The position numbers and the translations under genes are program-made. Under the pieces are notes generated by a model that saw only the letters and a list, made by a program, of their open reading frames with translations, made no database searches and was not told where the DNA came from. 64,000 bases of DNA, taken from Flavobacterium defluvii. GTDB taxonomy: Bacteria; Bacteroidota; Bacteroidia; Flavobacteriales; Flavobacteriaceae. Location: contig NZ_FQWC01000012.1 in assembly GCF_900129555.1 (NCBI RefSeq), positions 1 through 64,000 on the forward strand, read 5' to 3'. Positions 25,521 to 33,330 of this stretch are shown here, piece by piece; position 1 is the first letter of the stretch, and each line of letters opens with the position of its first letter.

Positions 25521-25931
25521 TTAAGATTTATTTACAGAGTTTCTTAATTCATTTTCAGCATTTCTAAAATATTCAATTTTGTGACTGAACATAAAAGCCA
25601 TATTTGCAGCACGCATTTTAGCTTCATCTGTAATTACTCCGGAAAACTGAGCGTCGATTGTCGTATTAAAAATCTGGATCCAGCGGTCAAAATGGGTTTT
25701 ATCTACCGGTAATTGTTTATGCGGAGGAAACGGAGTTCCCGAATACGCTCTAACATCAAACAAAATAGTCTGCCAAAAACCATACATTTTTTGCAAATGC
25801 GGTTCCCAGCGATCCTGTAGTTTATCATTAAAGATAGGACCAATTAAATCGTCTTTGCGAACATTCGCATAAAAGCTGTCGACCATTTGTTTAATATCTT
25901 CCAGAGTTGAAATATCTTTAAGTGTCTCCAT
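25521..25931 (-). CDS. Group III truncated hemoglobin
   Basis: A 136-residue heme protein. Family features: FYANVRKDDLIGPIFND, WEPHLQKMYGFWQTILFD, PFPPHKQLPVDKTHFDRWIQIF. H71 in PPHKQLP is the likely proximal heme ligand and H80 in KTHFDRW is also conserved. Such proteins bind O2 or NO and are linked to nitrosative or oxygen stress. It is encoded upstream of the aromatic amino acid hydroxylase on the same strand with 164 bp between. Whether the two are co-transcribed, for example to handle O2, is inference. Confidence 0.92.
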   Translation of the reverse strand: METLKDISTLEDIKQMVDSFYANVRKDDLIGPIFNDKLQDRWEPHLQKMYGFWQTILFDVRAYSGTPFPPHKQLPVDKTHFDRWIQIFNTTIDAQFSGVITDEAKMRAANMAFMFSHKIEYFRNAENELRNSVNKS

Positions 25932-26316
25932 GTTTTCAGAGTAATAAATGTATCAGCAAAAATACAACATAACACAAAGTGCATATCATGATATTTGTCA
26001 TTTAACAAGAAGATATTTCAATCGAAATCAATAAAACAATGTAGTAAACCTGATTTTGTATAATGTTGTAGTTGTTTTAAAATTAAAAGTAAGATTTTTT
26101 GTGTTTTTGTTTTTATTAATAATTTGATAATCAGTTATTTGATTTTTTATTAGATAAGTTTTTGTTAAGGTAAATTTTACAAATGATGTGTATTTGTAAA
26201 GTTCTAATTATATCGATTTCGTGAAATTTGATATATTTTTGATGCGTTTTAATAAAAATAATCATAATAAAATGAGAAAACTTTAACTATCAAAAAACCA
26301 CAAAAACCACAAAATT
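25932..26316. other. Intergenic region between divergent hemoglobin and GH30 genes
   Basis: 385 bp of very AT-rich DNA. TAnnTTTG-like elements are present on both strands: CAAAAATA at 25957-25964, read as TATTTTTG for the hemoglobin gene, and TATTTTTG at 26234-26241 for the GH30 gene. Neither has a well-placed -33 TTG. No small gene was recognised. Confidence 0.5.
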
Positions 26317-28464
26317 ATGCACAAAACTACTCAAAAACCTACAAACAGAGTAAAAGCTTTAATGACACAAATTATTGTATTAATGCTTTTATGTATTACA
26401 AAAACAAATGCACAGACGGTTACGCCTTATATAACATCAGGCGATCAATCAAGATTACTACAACAGCAGGGAACTGTAAGTTTTGGAACAAACTCTGGAA
26501 CAAATCCTTCTACAGTTACTGTAAATGCCGGAACAACGTATCAAACAATGGACGGATTTGGTTATACTCTTACCGAAGGAAGCGCCGAAGTTATCAGCGG
26601 AATGGCGGCAACGCAGCAAAATCAATTATTGAACGATTTGTATAATCCAACTACAGGATTAAACGCAAGTGTAATTCGTATTAGTATTGCAGCTTCAGAT
26701 TTAAGCAGTTATTCATATAGTTATAACGAAACTTCCGGAGATACTAATATGAATAACTTTAGTTTAAATGGACCGGACTTAACCTACCTGATTCCGATTA
26801 TCAAAAAGATTCAGCAAATTAATCCAAATATTAAAATTTTAGCAACACCTTGGTCTGCACCTCGCTGGATGAAAACCAACGGATCTTGGGTTGGCGGAAG
26901 TTTGCAGACACAATATTATGCGGCTTATGCAAGATATTTTGTAAAATATATACAAGCCATGCAGGCACAGGGCATTCCGATTTGGGCAATTACACCGCAA
27001 AACGAACCTGAAAACCCAAACAATGAACCAAGTATGCTGATGAATTCTACAGAGCAAAAGAATTTTATCAATCAACAACTTGGACCTCAATTGGCCGCGG
27101 CTGGTTTTGGTGGTGTAAAAATTATTGCTTTCGACCATAACTGTGATAATACAGCATACCCAATTGATGTTTTAAACAACAGCAGTTATGTTGACGGTGC
27201 TGCGTTTCACTTATATTTAGGAAATATCTCAGCGATGTCAACTGTAAAAAACCAAACAAATAAAAACGTTTATTTTACAGAACAATATACAGGTTCTGGC
27301 GGAAGCTTCAGCGGAGATTTTGGCTGGCACATGCAAAACGTTGTTATTGGAAGTACAAACAACTGGTCTAAAACAGTGTTAGAATGGAATGCTGCTAATA
27401 ATTCAAGTTTAGGTCCACGTACTCCGGGCGGATGTAATACTTGTTTAGGAGCCATTACGGTTAATAATAGTACAAGTTATACTAAAAATGTGGCGTATTA
27501 TATTATTGGCCAAATCTCTAAATATGTAAAACCAGGTGCAGTAAGAATCGGTTCTTCAAGCACAAGCGGAAGTATTTTCTCTGTTGGATTTAAAAATCCT
27601 GACGGATCTATTGCGCTTGTAATCTACAATTCAGGAGGGCAAAATACTATAAAAGTAGTTTCAGGGTCTTCTGCATTTAATTATACAGTTCCGGGTTCAT
27701 CAGCAGTTACTTTTACATGGGGAGCAGGGACACCGCCTCCAACAGGTTTTCCGGGATATTATAATATCATTTCAAGAAACAGTAATAAAGGACTTGATGT
27801 TGCAGATAATTCAACAGTAAGCGGAGGAAGAATTCAACAATATGATGTTACTGGCGGCGGAGGAAGCAACCAACGCTGGAAATTTGTTTCGGACGGAGCC
27901 GGAAATTATTACATCATAGTAAAATCGACTGGAATGTATCTTGCAGTTGAAAATAACGGAACAGCAAATGGTTTGAAAGTTCAGCAAAGAACCTTCTCTA
28001 ATTCGAATGAATTTAAATGGACAGTTGCAAGTCTTGGCGGAGGATATTATAAAATTACCAATGTAAATACAGGTAAATCTCTTGATGTTGAAAATGTTTC
28101 TACAGCAAATGGAGCTAATATTCAGGTTTGGGATTATACAGGCGGATTAAATCAGCAATGGCAGTTTGTACAGGTAGAATCAACAGCAAAAAAAGCGTTA
28201 ACAATAACCGAAGCGGAAAGTACAAACGATATGGCAATTTTTATTAATTCTTCAAATGATTATTTAAAAATTGATACAAACCATGAAGGAAATGCTGATA
28301 TAACAGTATACAATATCGCAGGACAAAGCATTTTGAAAAAGAATGTAAATTTTGTAAAAGGAAATCAATCTGAAATTGAAATTTCAAGATTGCCAAAAGG
28401 AGTTTACATTGTAAGAGTAACCGATAATACAGGTTCTTATTCTAAAAAAGTATTAAAGCAATAA
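26317..28464 (+). CDS. Secreted glycoside hydrolase family 30 enzyme with ricin-type lectin domain and T9SS signal
   Basis: A 715-residue secreted enzyme. In order: a signal peptide (about 1-33, ending TNAQ), a GH30 catalytic domain (about 65-470), a proline-rich linker (GTPPPTG near 471-477), a ricin-like beta-trefoil carbohydrate-binding domain (about 478-625, with repeated QxW-type QRWKF and QQWQF), and a type A T9SS C-terminal sorting domain (about 640-715, GVYIVRVTDNTGSYSKKVLKQ). The likely acid/base is E230 in ITPQNEPE and the nucleophile E322 in YFTEQYTG. GH30 covers beta-glucosylceramidase, beta-1,6-glucanase and xylanase activities. The sequence (WSAPRWMKTNGSW, TPQNEP) suggests the glucosidase/beta-1,6-glucanase side. 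It stands alone, without SusC/SusD genes. Confidence 0.93.
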   Translation: MHKTTQKPTNRVKALMTQIIVLMLLCITKTNAQTVTPYITSGDQSRLLQQQGTVSFGTNSGTNPSTVTVNAGTTYQTMDGFGYTLTEGSAEVISGMAATQQNQLLNDLYNPTTGLNASVIRISIAASDLSSYSYSYNETSGDTNMNNFSLNGPDLTYLIPIIKKIQQINPNIKILATPWSAPRWMKTNGSWVGGSLQTQYYAAYARYFVKYIQAMQAQGIPIWAITPQNEPENPNNEPSMLMNSTEQKNFINQQLGPQLAAAGFGGVKIIAFDHNCDNTAYPIDVLNNSSYVDGAAFHLYLGNISAMSTVKNQTNKNVYFTEQYTGSGGSFSGDFGWHMQNVVIGSTNNWSKTVLEWNAANNSSLGPRTPGGCNTCLGAITVNNSTSYTKNVAYYIIGQISKYVKPGAVRIGSSSTSGSIFSVGFKNPDGSIALVIYNSGGQNTIKVVSGSSAFNYTVPGSSAVTFTWGAGTPPPTGFPGYYNIISRNSNKGLDVADNSTVSGGRIQQYDVTGGGGSNQRWKFVSDGAGNYYIIVKSTGMYLAVENNGTANGLKVQQRTFSNSNEFKWTVASLGGGYYKITNVNTGKSLDVENVSTANGANIQVWDYTGGLNQQWQFVQVESTAKKALTITEAESTNDMAIFINSSNDYLKIDTNHEGNADITVYNIAGQSILKKNVNFVKGNQSEIEISRLPKGVYIVRVTDNTGSYSKKVLKQ

Positions 28465-28506
28465 TTACAAATCGAGAATTCAATTAGTAATTTTATATTG
28501 ATGTTT

Positions 28507-28541
28507 AAAAGGCTGTCAGATTTTTTGGCAGCCTTTTATTT
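28507..28541. terminator. Bidirectional terminator between the GH30 gene and ilvA
   Basis: AAAAGGCTG (28507-28515) pairs with CAGCCTTTT (28529-28537), with A and T runs on the two sides. It is placed between convergent genes. Confidence 0.8.
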
Positions 28542-29786
28542 TTATCCAATTAATTGAGTAAATAAATCGTGATTGTCATTTAGGTATTGAAATTCAAAAC
28601 CATATTGTGTCATTTTCATTTTAATAGGCAGAATATCTTTTTTCTTTTTTAATTCTAAACCAACAACAACAGAACCCTTTTCGCGGCTGTTTTTCTTGGC
28701 AAACTGAAAATAGGTAATATCATCATCAGGACCTAAAATATTATTTACAAATTCTTTTAAAGCTCCCGGACGCTGCGGAAACTGAATCATAAAATAATGC
28801 ATTAAACCTTCGTAAAGTAACGAACGCTCTTTTATTTCAGCCGTTCTTTCGATGTCGTTATTACTTCCGCTGACAACACAAACTACGGTTTTGCCTTTAA
28901 TTTTGTCTTTATAAAAATCCAAAGCGGCAATGGTCAAAGCACCCGCAGGTTCTACTACCATAGCTTCTTCATTGTATAATCTCAAAATTGTCGTGCAGAC
29001 TTTTCCTTCGGGAACCAGAATAATATCTTCAAGATTATATCGGCAGATTTCAAAAGTTTTATCGCCAACTTGTTTTACCGCCGCACCGTCAACAAATTTG
29101 TCGATTGTATTGAGCGGTGTATTTTTATTTTCTTCAATAGAAGTTTTCATCGAAGGAGCGCCTTTTGGCTCAACGCCGATGATTTTAGTATTCGGACTTA
29201 AATGCTTAAAAACTTCAGACAAACCCGAAGCCAGTCCGCCGCCGCCAATTGGTACAAAAACATAATCAATTGGTTTTGTATAACTTTCCAGAATTTCAAG
29301 TCCAACGGTTCCTTGTCCCGCAATAACTTTTTCATCATCAAAAGGATGAATGAAAGTTTTATGATTTTTGATCGCATCTGCCGTTGCGGATGCATAAGCA
29401 TCATCAAAAGTATCTCCGGTTAAAACAATTTCTACAAATGATTTTCCAAATAATTGTACTTGTTTTACTTTTTGTTTTGGAGTTGTTTTCGGCATATAAA
29501 TTTTACCTTTTATATGCAGTAGATTACAGGAATAAGCAACACCCTGCGCATGATTTCCGGCGCTGGCGCATACAATTCCGTTTACTTTTTCTTTTTCATT
29601 TAAGGAAGAAATCTTATTATAAGCACCTCTGATTTTGTATGACCGGACAATTTGTAAATCTTCTCTTTTTAATAAAATAGTCGATTTAAACTCGTCTGAA
29701 AGATTTAAATTTTGGGTTAGAGGTGTCGCCGCAACGACATCTTCAAGGTGCTTTTTTGCATTAAGTACTTCGTTAAATAAACTCAT
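28542..29786 (-). CDS. ilvA: Threonine ammonia-lyase (threonine dehydratase)
   Basis: Converts threonine to 2-oxobutanoate and ammonia, the first step of isoleucine synthesis. The start at 29786 (MSLFNEVLNAKKHLEDVV, 414 residues) is preferred over an in-frame GTG 21 bp upstream, which falls in an inverted repeat. The PLP lysine is K51 in RSYKIRGAYNK; CASAGNHAQGVAYSC and the glycine loop PIGGGGLASGLSEV are also clear. The C-terminal region (about 325-414, FPQRPGALKEFVNNILG) is a single ACT-like regulatory domain, as in the shorter biosynthetic enzymes that may be feedback-controlled. Upstream lie an isoleucine-rich leader peptide and a terminator, indicating attenuation by isoleucine supply. 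Confidence 0.95.
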   Translation of the reverse strand: MSLFNEVLNAKKHLEDVVAATPLTQNLNLSDEFKSTILLKREDLQIVRSYKIRGAYNKISSLNEKEKVNGIVCASAGNHAQGVAYSCNLLHIKGKIYMPKTTPKQKVKQVQLFGKSFVEIVLTGDTFDDAYASATADAIKNHKTFIHPFDDEKVIAGQGTVGLEILESYTKPIDYVFVPIGGGGLASGLSEVFKHLSPNTKIIGVEPKGAPSMKTSIEENKNTPLNTIDKFVDGAAVKQVGDKTFEICRYNLEDIILVPEGKVCTTILRLYNEEAMVVEPAGALTIAALDFYKDKIKGKTVVCVVSGSNNDIERTAEIKERSLLYEGLMHYFMIQFPQRPGALKEFVNNILGPDDDITYFQFAKKNSREKGSVVVGLELKKKKDILPIKMKMTQYGFEFQYLNDNHDLFTQLIG

Positions 29787-29802
29787 GAGAATTTGTTTTT
29801 TT

Positions 29803-29863
29803 GCCACGAATTCACGAATTTATATATTCAAAGATTATCAAAAAGAATTCGTGAATTCGTGGC
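29803..29863. repeat. Inverted repeat (GCCACGAATTCACGAATT family) in the ilvA leader
   Basis: Perfect 18-bp inverted arms at 29803-29820 and 29846-29863. Same family as the repeat after tamL. It lies between the attenuator and the ilvA start codon, so it would be in the 5' untranslated region of the full-length ilvA mRNA. Confidence 0.9.
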
Positions 29864-29884
29864 TGTTTAAATTATTTTTAAAAT

Positions 29885-29909
29885 AAAAAACCTCCCGTTG
29901 TGGGAGGTT
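29885..29909 (-). terminator. Attenuator terminator of the ilvA leader
   Basis: Read on the minus strand: AACCTCCC, loop ACAAC, GGGAGGTT, then a run of T. It lies 42 bp after the leader peptide stop and about 100 bp before ilvA. GAGGT just upstream (inside the segment after the leader stop) is complementary to ACCTC in the 5' arm, giving a possible antiterminator. Confidence 0.8.
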
Positions 29910-29950
29910 TTTATAAATTATATTTTACTTTTTTATATAACACCTCGCCA

Positions 29951-30010
29951 TCATTGCTGAATTGCAATAATGCTGATAATAGCGATAATAATGTTAGTAT
30001 AGTTTTTCAT
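29951..30010 (-). CDS. ilvA leader peptide, isoleucine-rich
   Basis: A 19-codon reading frame encoding MKNYTNIIIAIISIIAIQQ, with eight isoleucine codons (five ATT and two ATC in the central part plus one ATT). It is followed by an intrinsic terminator and then ilvA on the same strand. A TACATTTG -7 element lies 19 bp before its ATG. Dense codons for the pathway end-product ahead of a terminator is the classic layout of ribosome-mediated attenuation: scarcity of charged tRNA-Ile would stall the ribosome and favour read-through into ilvA. The coding call is by context only. Confidence 0.75.
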   Translation of the reverse strand: MKNYTNIIIAIISIIAIQQ

Positions 30011-30028
30011 TTTTAACTGATAGAGTAA

Positions 30029-30036
30029 CAAATGTA
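30029..30036 (-). promoter_or_regulatory. Candidate -7 element for the ilvA leader transcript
   Basis: On the minus strand this is TACATTTG, an exact TAnnTTTG match. Expected transcription start is about 12 bp before the leader ATG. The -33 region reads TTA instead of TTG. Confidence 0.5.
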
Positions 30037-30097
30037 CTTATTTTTTTGAAGTAGTTAACAGCTCTTTTTAAGTTTTATTAAAAAAACTGAAAACTGA

Positions 30098-30115
30098 TCC
30101 CGATAGCTATCGGGA
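30098..30115. repeat. Perfect 18-bp palindrome
   Basis: TCCCGATAGCTATCGGGA lies 12 bp after the DUF4136 stop codon. On the minus strand a T-rich stretch follows at some distance, so it may be that gene's terminator. The same type of palindrome is a recurrent intergenic motif in flavobacteria (from memory). Confidence 0.75.
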
Positions 30116-30126
30116 GAGACTGAATA

Positions 30127-30663
30127 CTACTTTTTAACCGGCGGATATTGAGCTAAAATTTTGTTTACAAACTCGCCAATCTTTTCGTCTTTTTTATCAA
30201 CGTTTTTAGTCAAAGTACCAATTCCTTCGCCCTGCCAGATCATTTCTTTCTTTTTAGCATCGATTAAATCAATGTACAAAGTTCCTTCTGTAGAAGTCGA
30301 AACGGTAGTTTGTCCTCCGTACATCATGTAAGGATTCCAACCCCAGCCCCAGCCGTAACCCCAGCCGGCACTAAATTGATTTACGTTTACCTGTTCTCTC
30401 GATTTGGTAAAAATGTTTACCAGCAAATCCGGGTTATCACTTTTTGTGAAACCTTTTGCCGCCATTTCATTATCTATAGCGTGAAGAATACGTCTTTTAT
30501 CCAAATCAGAAATTTCAACTTTGTCAATTCCGGGCTTAAAGAAAGCGTAAGTTTTATAAGGCGCAAAATCGACATTTTTGTCGTAATCAGAATAAACAGT
30601 AACAGTGCTGCATGATGCTAATAGCAAAAGCAGAAAAAACGGAACTAACTTGAATGTTTTCAT
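30127..30663 (-). CDS. DUF4136 domain lipoprotein
   Basis: A 178-residue lipoprotein (signal 1-17, lipid-acceptor Cys18 in LLASCST). The mature part matches DUF4136: DYDKNVDFAPYKTYAFF near the start, DLDKRRILHAIDNEMAAKGF, NPDLLVNIFTKSREQ, an aromatic/glycine stretch GWGYGWGWGWNPY, then EGTLYIDLIDAKKKEMIWQGEG. Outer-membrane or periplasmic anchoring is expected. Function unknown. It lies between hutU and the ilvA leader on the same strand. Confidence 0.88.
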   Translation of the reverse strand: MKTFKLVPFFLLLLLASCSTVTVYSDYDKNVDFAPYKTYAFFKPGIDKVEISDLDKRRILHAIDNEMAAKGFTKSDNPDLLVNIFTKSREQVNVNQFSAGWGYGWGWGWNPYMMYGGQTTVSTSTEGTLYIDLIDAKKKEMIWQGEGIGTLTKNVDKKDEKIGEFVNKILAQYPPVKK

Positions 30664-30708
30664 ATTATTAGAAATTTAATGTTCTCTATTTTGCTGAGTA
30701 ACTTTTAA

Positions 30709-32685
30709 TTATAGTAGATTTTCATCAACTAAATTAGGTAAAGTTACTTTTAATAAAGGCTCAACTTCCATTGCTCTTTTTATGGCAAAAACAGCACCTT
30801 CATTTCGGGCCCAGCTTCTTCTTGAAATTCCGTTGTTAACATCCCAGAAAAGCATTGATGCTAAACGCTTTGAAGCCTCTGTAGAACCATCAAGAACCAT
30901 ACCAAATCCGCCGTTTATAACCTCTCCCCAGCCAACTCCGCCGCCGTTGTGAATCGATACCCAGGTTGCTCCTCTAAAACTGTCTCCAATCACGTTATGA
31001 ATCGCCATATCAGCCGTAAAACGAGATCCATCGTATATATTTGAAGTTTCTCTGTAAGGCGAGTCAGTTCCCGAAACGTCATGATGATCGCGACCTAAAA
31101 CCACAGCACCAATTTCACCTTTTGCAATGGCTTGATTGAATGCTTCGGCAATTTTAATCCTTCCTTCTGCATCAGCATAAAGAATTCTCGCCTGAGAGCC
31201 TACAACTAATTTATTTTCCTGTGCGCCTTTAATCCATTTGATGTTATCCTGCATTTGCTGCTGAATTTCATTTGGAGCAGTTTCAGCCATTTTTTCTAAA
31301 ACTTCGCAGGCAATCGCATCCGTTTTTAGTAAATCTTCCGGTTTTCCCGAAGTACAAACCCAACGGAAAGGACCAAATCCGTAATCAAAACACATTGGTC
31401 CCATAATATCCTGAACATAACTTGGATATTTAAAATCAATATTATTTTCGGCCATTACATCGGCTCCCGCACGAGAAGCTTCCAATAAAAAGGCATTTCC
31501 GTAATCGAAAAAGTAAGTTCCTTTTGCAGTATGTTTATTAATGGCTGCTGCATGGCGACGTAAAGTTTCCTGAACTTTTTCTTTGAATAATTCCGGATTA
31601 TTAGCCATTAAATCATTTGCTTCTTCAAACGAAATTCCAACCGGATAATAACCTCCAGCCCAAGGATTATGAAGCGAAGTCTGATCTGAACCTAAATCAA
31701 TTTTAATATTTTCCTGATCAAAACGTTCCCAAACATCAACCACATTTCCTAAATAAGCAATCGAAACGGTTTCTTTATTGGCTTTCGCCAAAGTTACTCT
31801 GGCAACCAATTCATCAGTAGAGGTTACCACTTCGTTAATCCATCCTTGTTCGTGACGGATTTTTGTAATCTTAGGATTTACTTCGGCGCAGACCGTAATA
31901 CAACCTGCTATATTTCCGGCTTTTGGCTGTGCGCCCGACATTCCGCCCAATCCAGAAGTTACGAATAAACTTCCTTCCGGATTTTGTTTTATTTTTCTAA
32001 AACCATTCAAAACCGTAATTGTAGTTCCGTGTACAATTCCCTGTGGACCAATGTACATATAACTTCCCGCTGTCATTTGTCCGTATTGAGAAACACCAAG
32101 TGCATTCATTTTTTCCCAATCGTCCGGTTTAGAATAATTTGGGATAACCATTCCGTTTGTAACCACAACTCTTGGTGCTTCTTTATGCGATGGAAATAAT
32201 CCCATTGGATGGCCTGAATACATCGTTAAAGTCTGTTCATCTGTCATTTCAGACAAATATTGCATCGTTAATAAATACTGTGCCCAGTTTTGGAAAACAG
32301 CTCCGTTTCCGCCATAGGTAATCAATTCATGCGGATGCTGTGCCACAGCATAATCCAAATTGTTCTGAATCATGTGCATAATCGCTTTTGCCTGCAATGA
32401 TTTTCCGGGATATTCATCGATTGGTCTTGCATACATTTTATAATCCGGACGAAGACGATACATATATATACGCCCGTATTTTTCTAATTCTTCTGAAAAT
32501 TCAGGAATTAATTCAGCGTGATGTTTTGGGTCGAAATAACGTAAAGCATTTTTTAGAGCCAGCTTTTTCTCTTCTGCCGAAAGGATTTCTTTTCTTTTCG
32601 GAGCGTGATTAATAGCCGGATCGTACTCTTTTTTTTGAGGTAATATATTTGGAATTCCTTGTTTTATTTCTTCTTGAAAAGTCAT
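30709..32685 (-). CDS. hutU: Urocanate hydratase
   Basis: Converts urocanate to imidazolonepropionate with NAD+ as tightly bound cofactor, the second step of histidine breakdown. 658 residues, the longer form of the family. Diagnostic segments are present: TYGGNGAVFQNWAQYLLTM, TAGSYMYIGPQGIVHGT, SGLGGMSGAQPKA (dinucleotide binding) and YGFGPFRWVCTSG with the catalytic cysteine C444. The other hut genes (hutH, hutI, hutG) are not in the window, so the pathway is dispersed here. It starts behind an octamer repeat array and is followed after 45 bp by the DUF4136 gene. Confidence 0.97.
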   Translation of the reverse strand: MTFQEEIKQGIPNILPQKKEYDPAINHAPKRKEILSAEEKKLALKNALRYFDPKHHAELIPEFSEELEKYGRIYMYRLRPDYKMYARPIDEYPGKSLQAKAIMHMIQNNLDYAVAQHPHELITYGGNGAVFQNWAQYLLTMQYLSEMTDEQTLTMYSGHPMGLFPSHKEAPRVVVTNGMVIPNYSKPDDWEKMNALGVSQYGQMTAGSYMYIGPQGIVHGTTITVLNGFRKIKQNPEGSLFVTSGLGGMSGAQPKAGNIAGCITVCAEVNPKITKIRHEQGWINEVVTSTDELVARVTLAKANKETVSIAYLGNVVDVWERFDQENIKIDLGSDQTSLHNPWAGGYYPVGISFEEANDLMANNPELFKEKVQETLRRHAAAINKHTAKGTYFFDYGNAFLLEASRAGADVMAENNIDFKYPSYVQDIMGPMCFDYGFGPFRWVCTSGKPEDLLKTDAIACEVLEKMAETAPNEIQQQMQDNIKWIKGAQENKLVVGSQARILYADAEGRIKIAEAFNQAIAKGEIGAVVLGRDHHDVSGTDSPYRETSNIYDGSRFTADMAIHNVIGDSFRGATWVSIHNGGGVGWGEVINGGFGMVLDGSTEASKRLASMLFWDVNNGISRRSWARNEGAVFAIKRAMEVEPLLKVTLPNLVDENLL

Positions 32686-33028
32686 TTTTTTTAGAGATGC
32701 TAAGTTGCTAAGATTCTAAGATGCTAAGGTATTTTAGTTAGATTAACAACAGATTAATTTTTTGTTTTTTTAAATTATGTCGTCTTGATGAGATTTAAAT
32801 ACGATCAACATTTAATCGATGCAATTGGAATTTGGATTTTTTAAAATTATCTAATTTCCAAATTGCCACATTTTCTAATTGAAAAACTAAGGATAACGGA
32901 TATCCGACCTATGATAGGACTTGTGGATTTTAATCCTGAATTTTCTTGAATGGATATCCATTAATGATTTTAGAGTTTAGATTGATTTTAGATTTTTGAA
33001 TTATCTAATTGACACATTTTCAAATTAA
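32686..33028. other. Intergenic region upstream of hutU
   Basis: 343 bp. Contents: the octamer array 32696-32727; two copies of an ATTATCTAATT-type repeat (32845-32880 and 32998-33028 onward, the latter reaching the DUF5522 stop codon); and two related 10-bp palindromes, CGGATATCCG (32897-32906) and TGGATATCCA (32951-32960), which could be regulator sites. No promoter pair was recognised. Confidence 0.6.
32696..32727 (-). repeat. Octamer tandem array (TTAGCATC type), four units
   Basis: Read on the minus strand, in the sense of hutU: TTAGCATC, TTAGAATC, TTAGCAAC, TTAGCATC, ending 10 bp before the hutU ATG. A matching TTAGnAnC array precedes the lipoprotein gene at 42746, also in the sense orientation. 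Confidence 0.85.
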
Positions 33029-33214
33029 CTAATTTGCTTTCTTTCTTATTTCGCCTGTTCGTTTATCAAAACCATACGGACAATGACGACAGCCGCTTTT
33101 GCAGCAATAACCTCTTTTTAAATGATGTTTTTCAGTAAAGCATTTATAACCTTCGGGTGTATAGTAAAAATCTTCGCCTTCGATTAATTTATTTTCATTA
33201 CTTTGCTCTTTCAT
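33029..33214 (-). CDS. DUF5522 domain protein
   Basis: A 61-residue cysteine-rich protein: EGEDFYYTPEGYKCFTEKHHLKRGYCCKSGCRHCPYGFDK. The five cysteines (one in YKCF, four in CCKSGCRHC) suggest metal binding. The family is small and of unknown function, and common in Bacteroidota. It is monocistronic by spacing; the end of the gene overlaps an intergenic repeat. Confidence 0.85.
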   Translation of the reverse strand: MKEQSNENKLIEGEDFYYTPEGYKCFTEKHHLKRGYCCKSGCRHCPYGFDKRTGEIRKKAN

Positions 33215-33330
33215 AAATCTGCTTCGCGTTCGTTTTGATAAATTCTAAAAATCAAAAATAAAAATATTTGATTATGATTTTATTGAAATCGAACAATTTT
33301 ATAGCTACAAATTTATAAATTTTACAGCCA

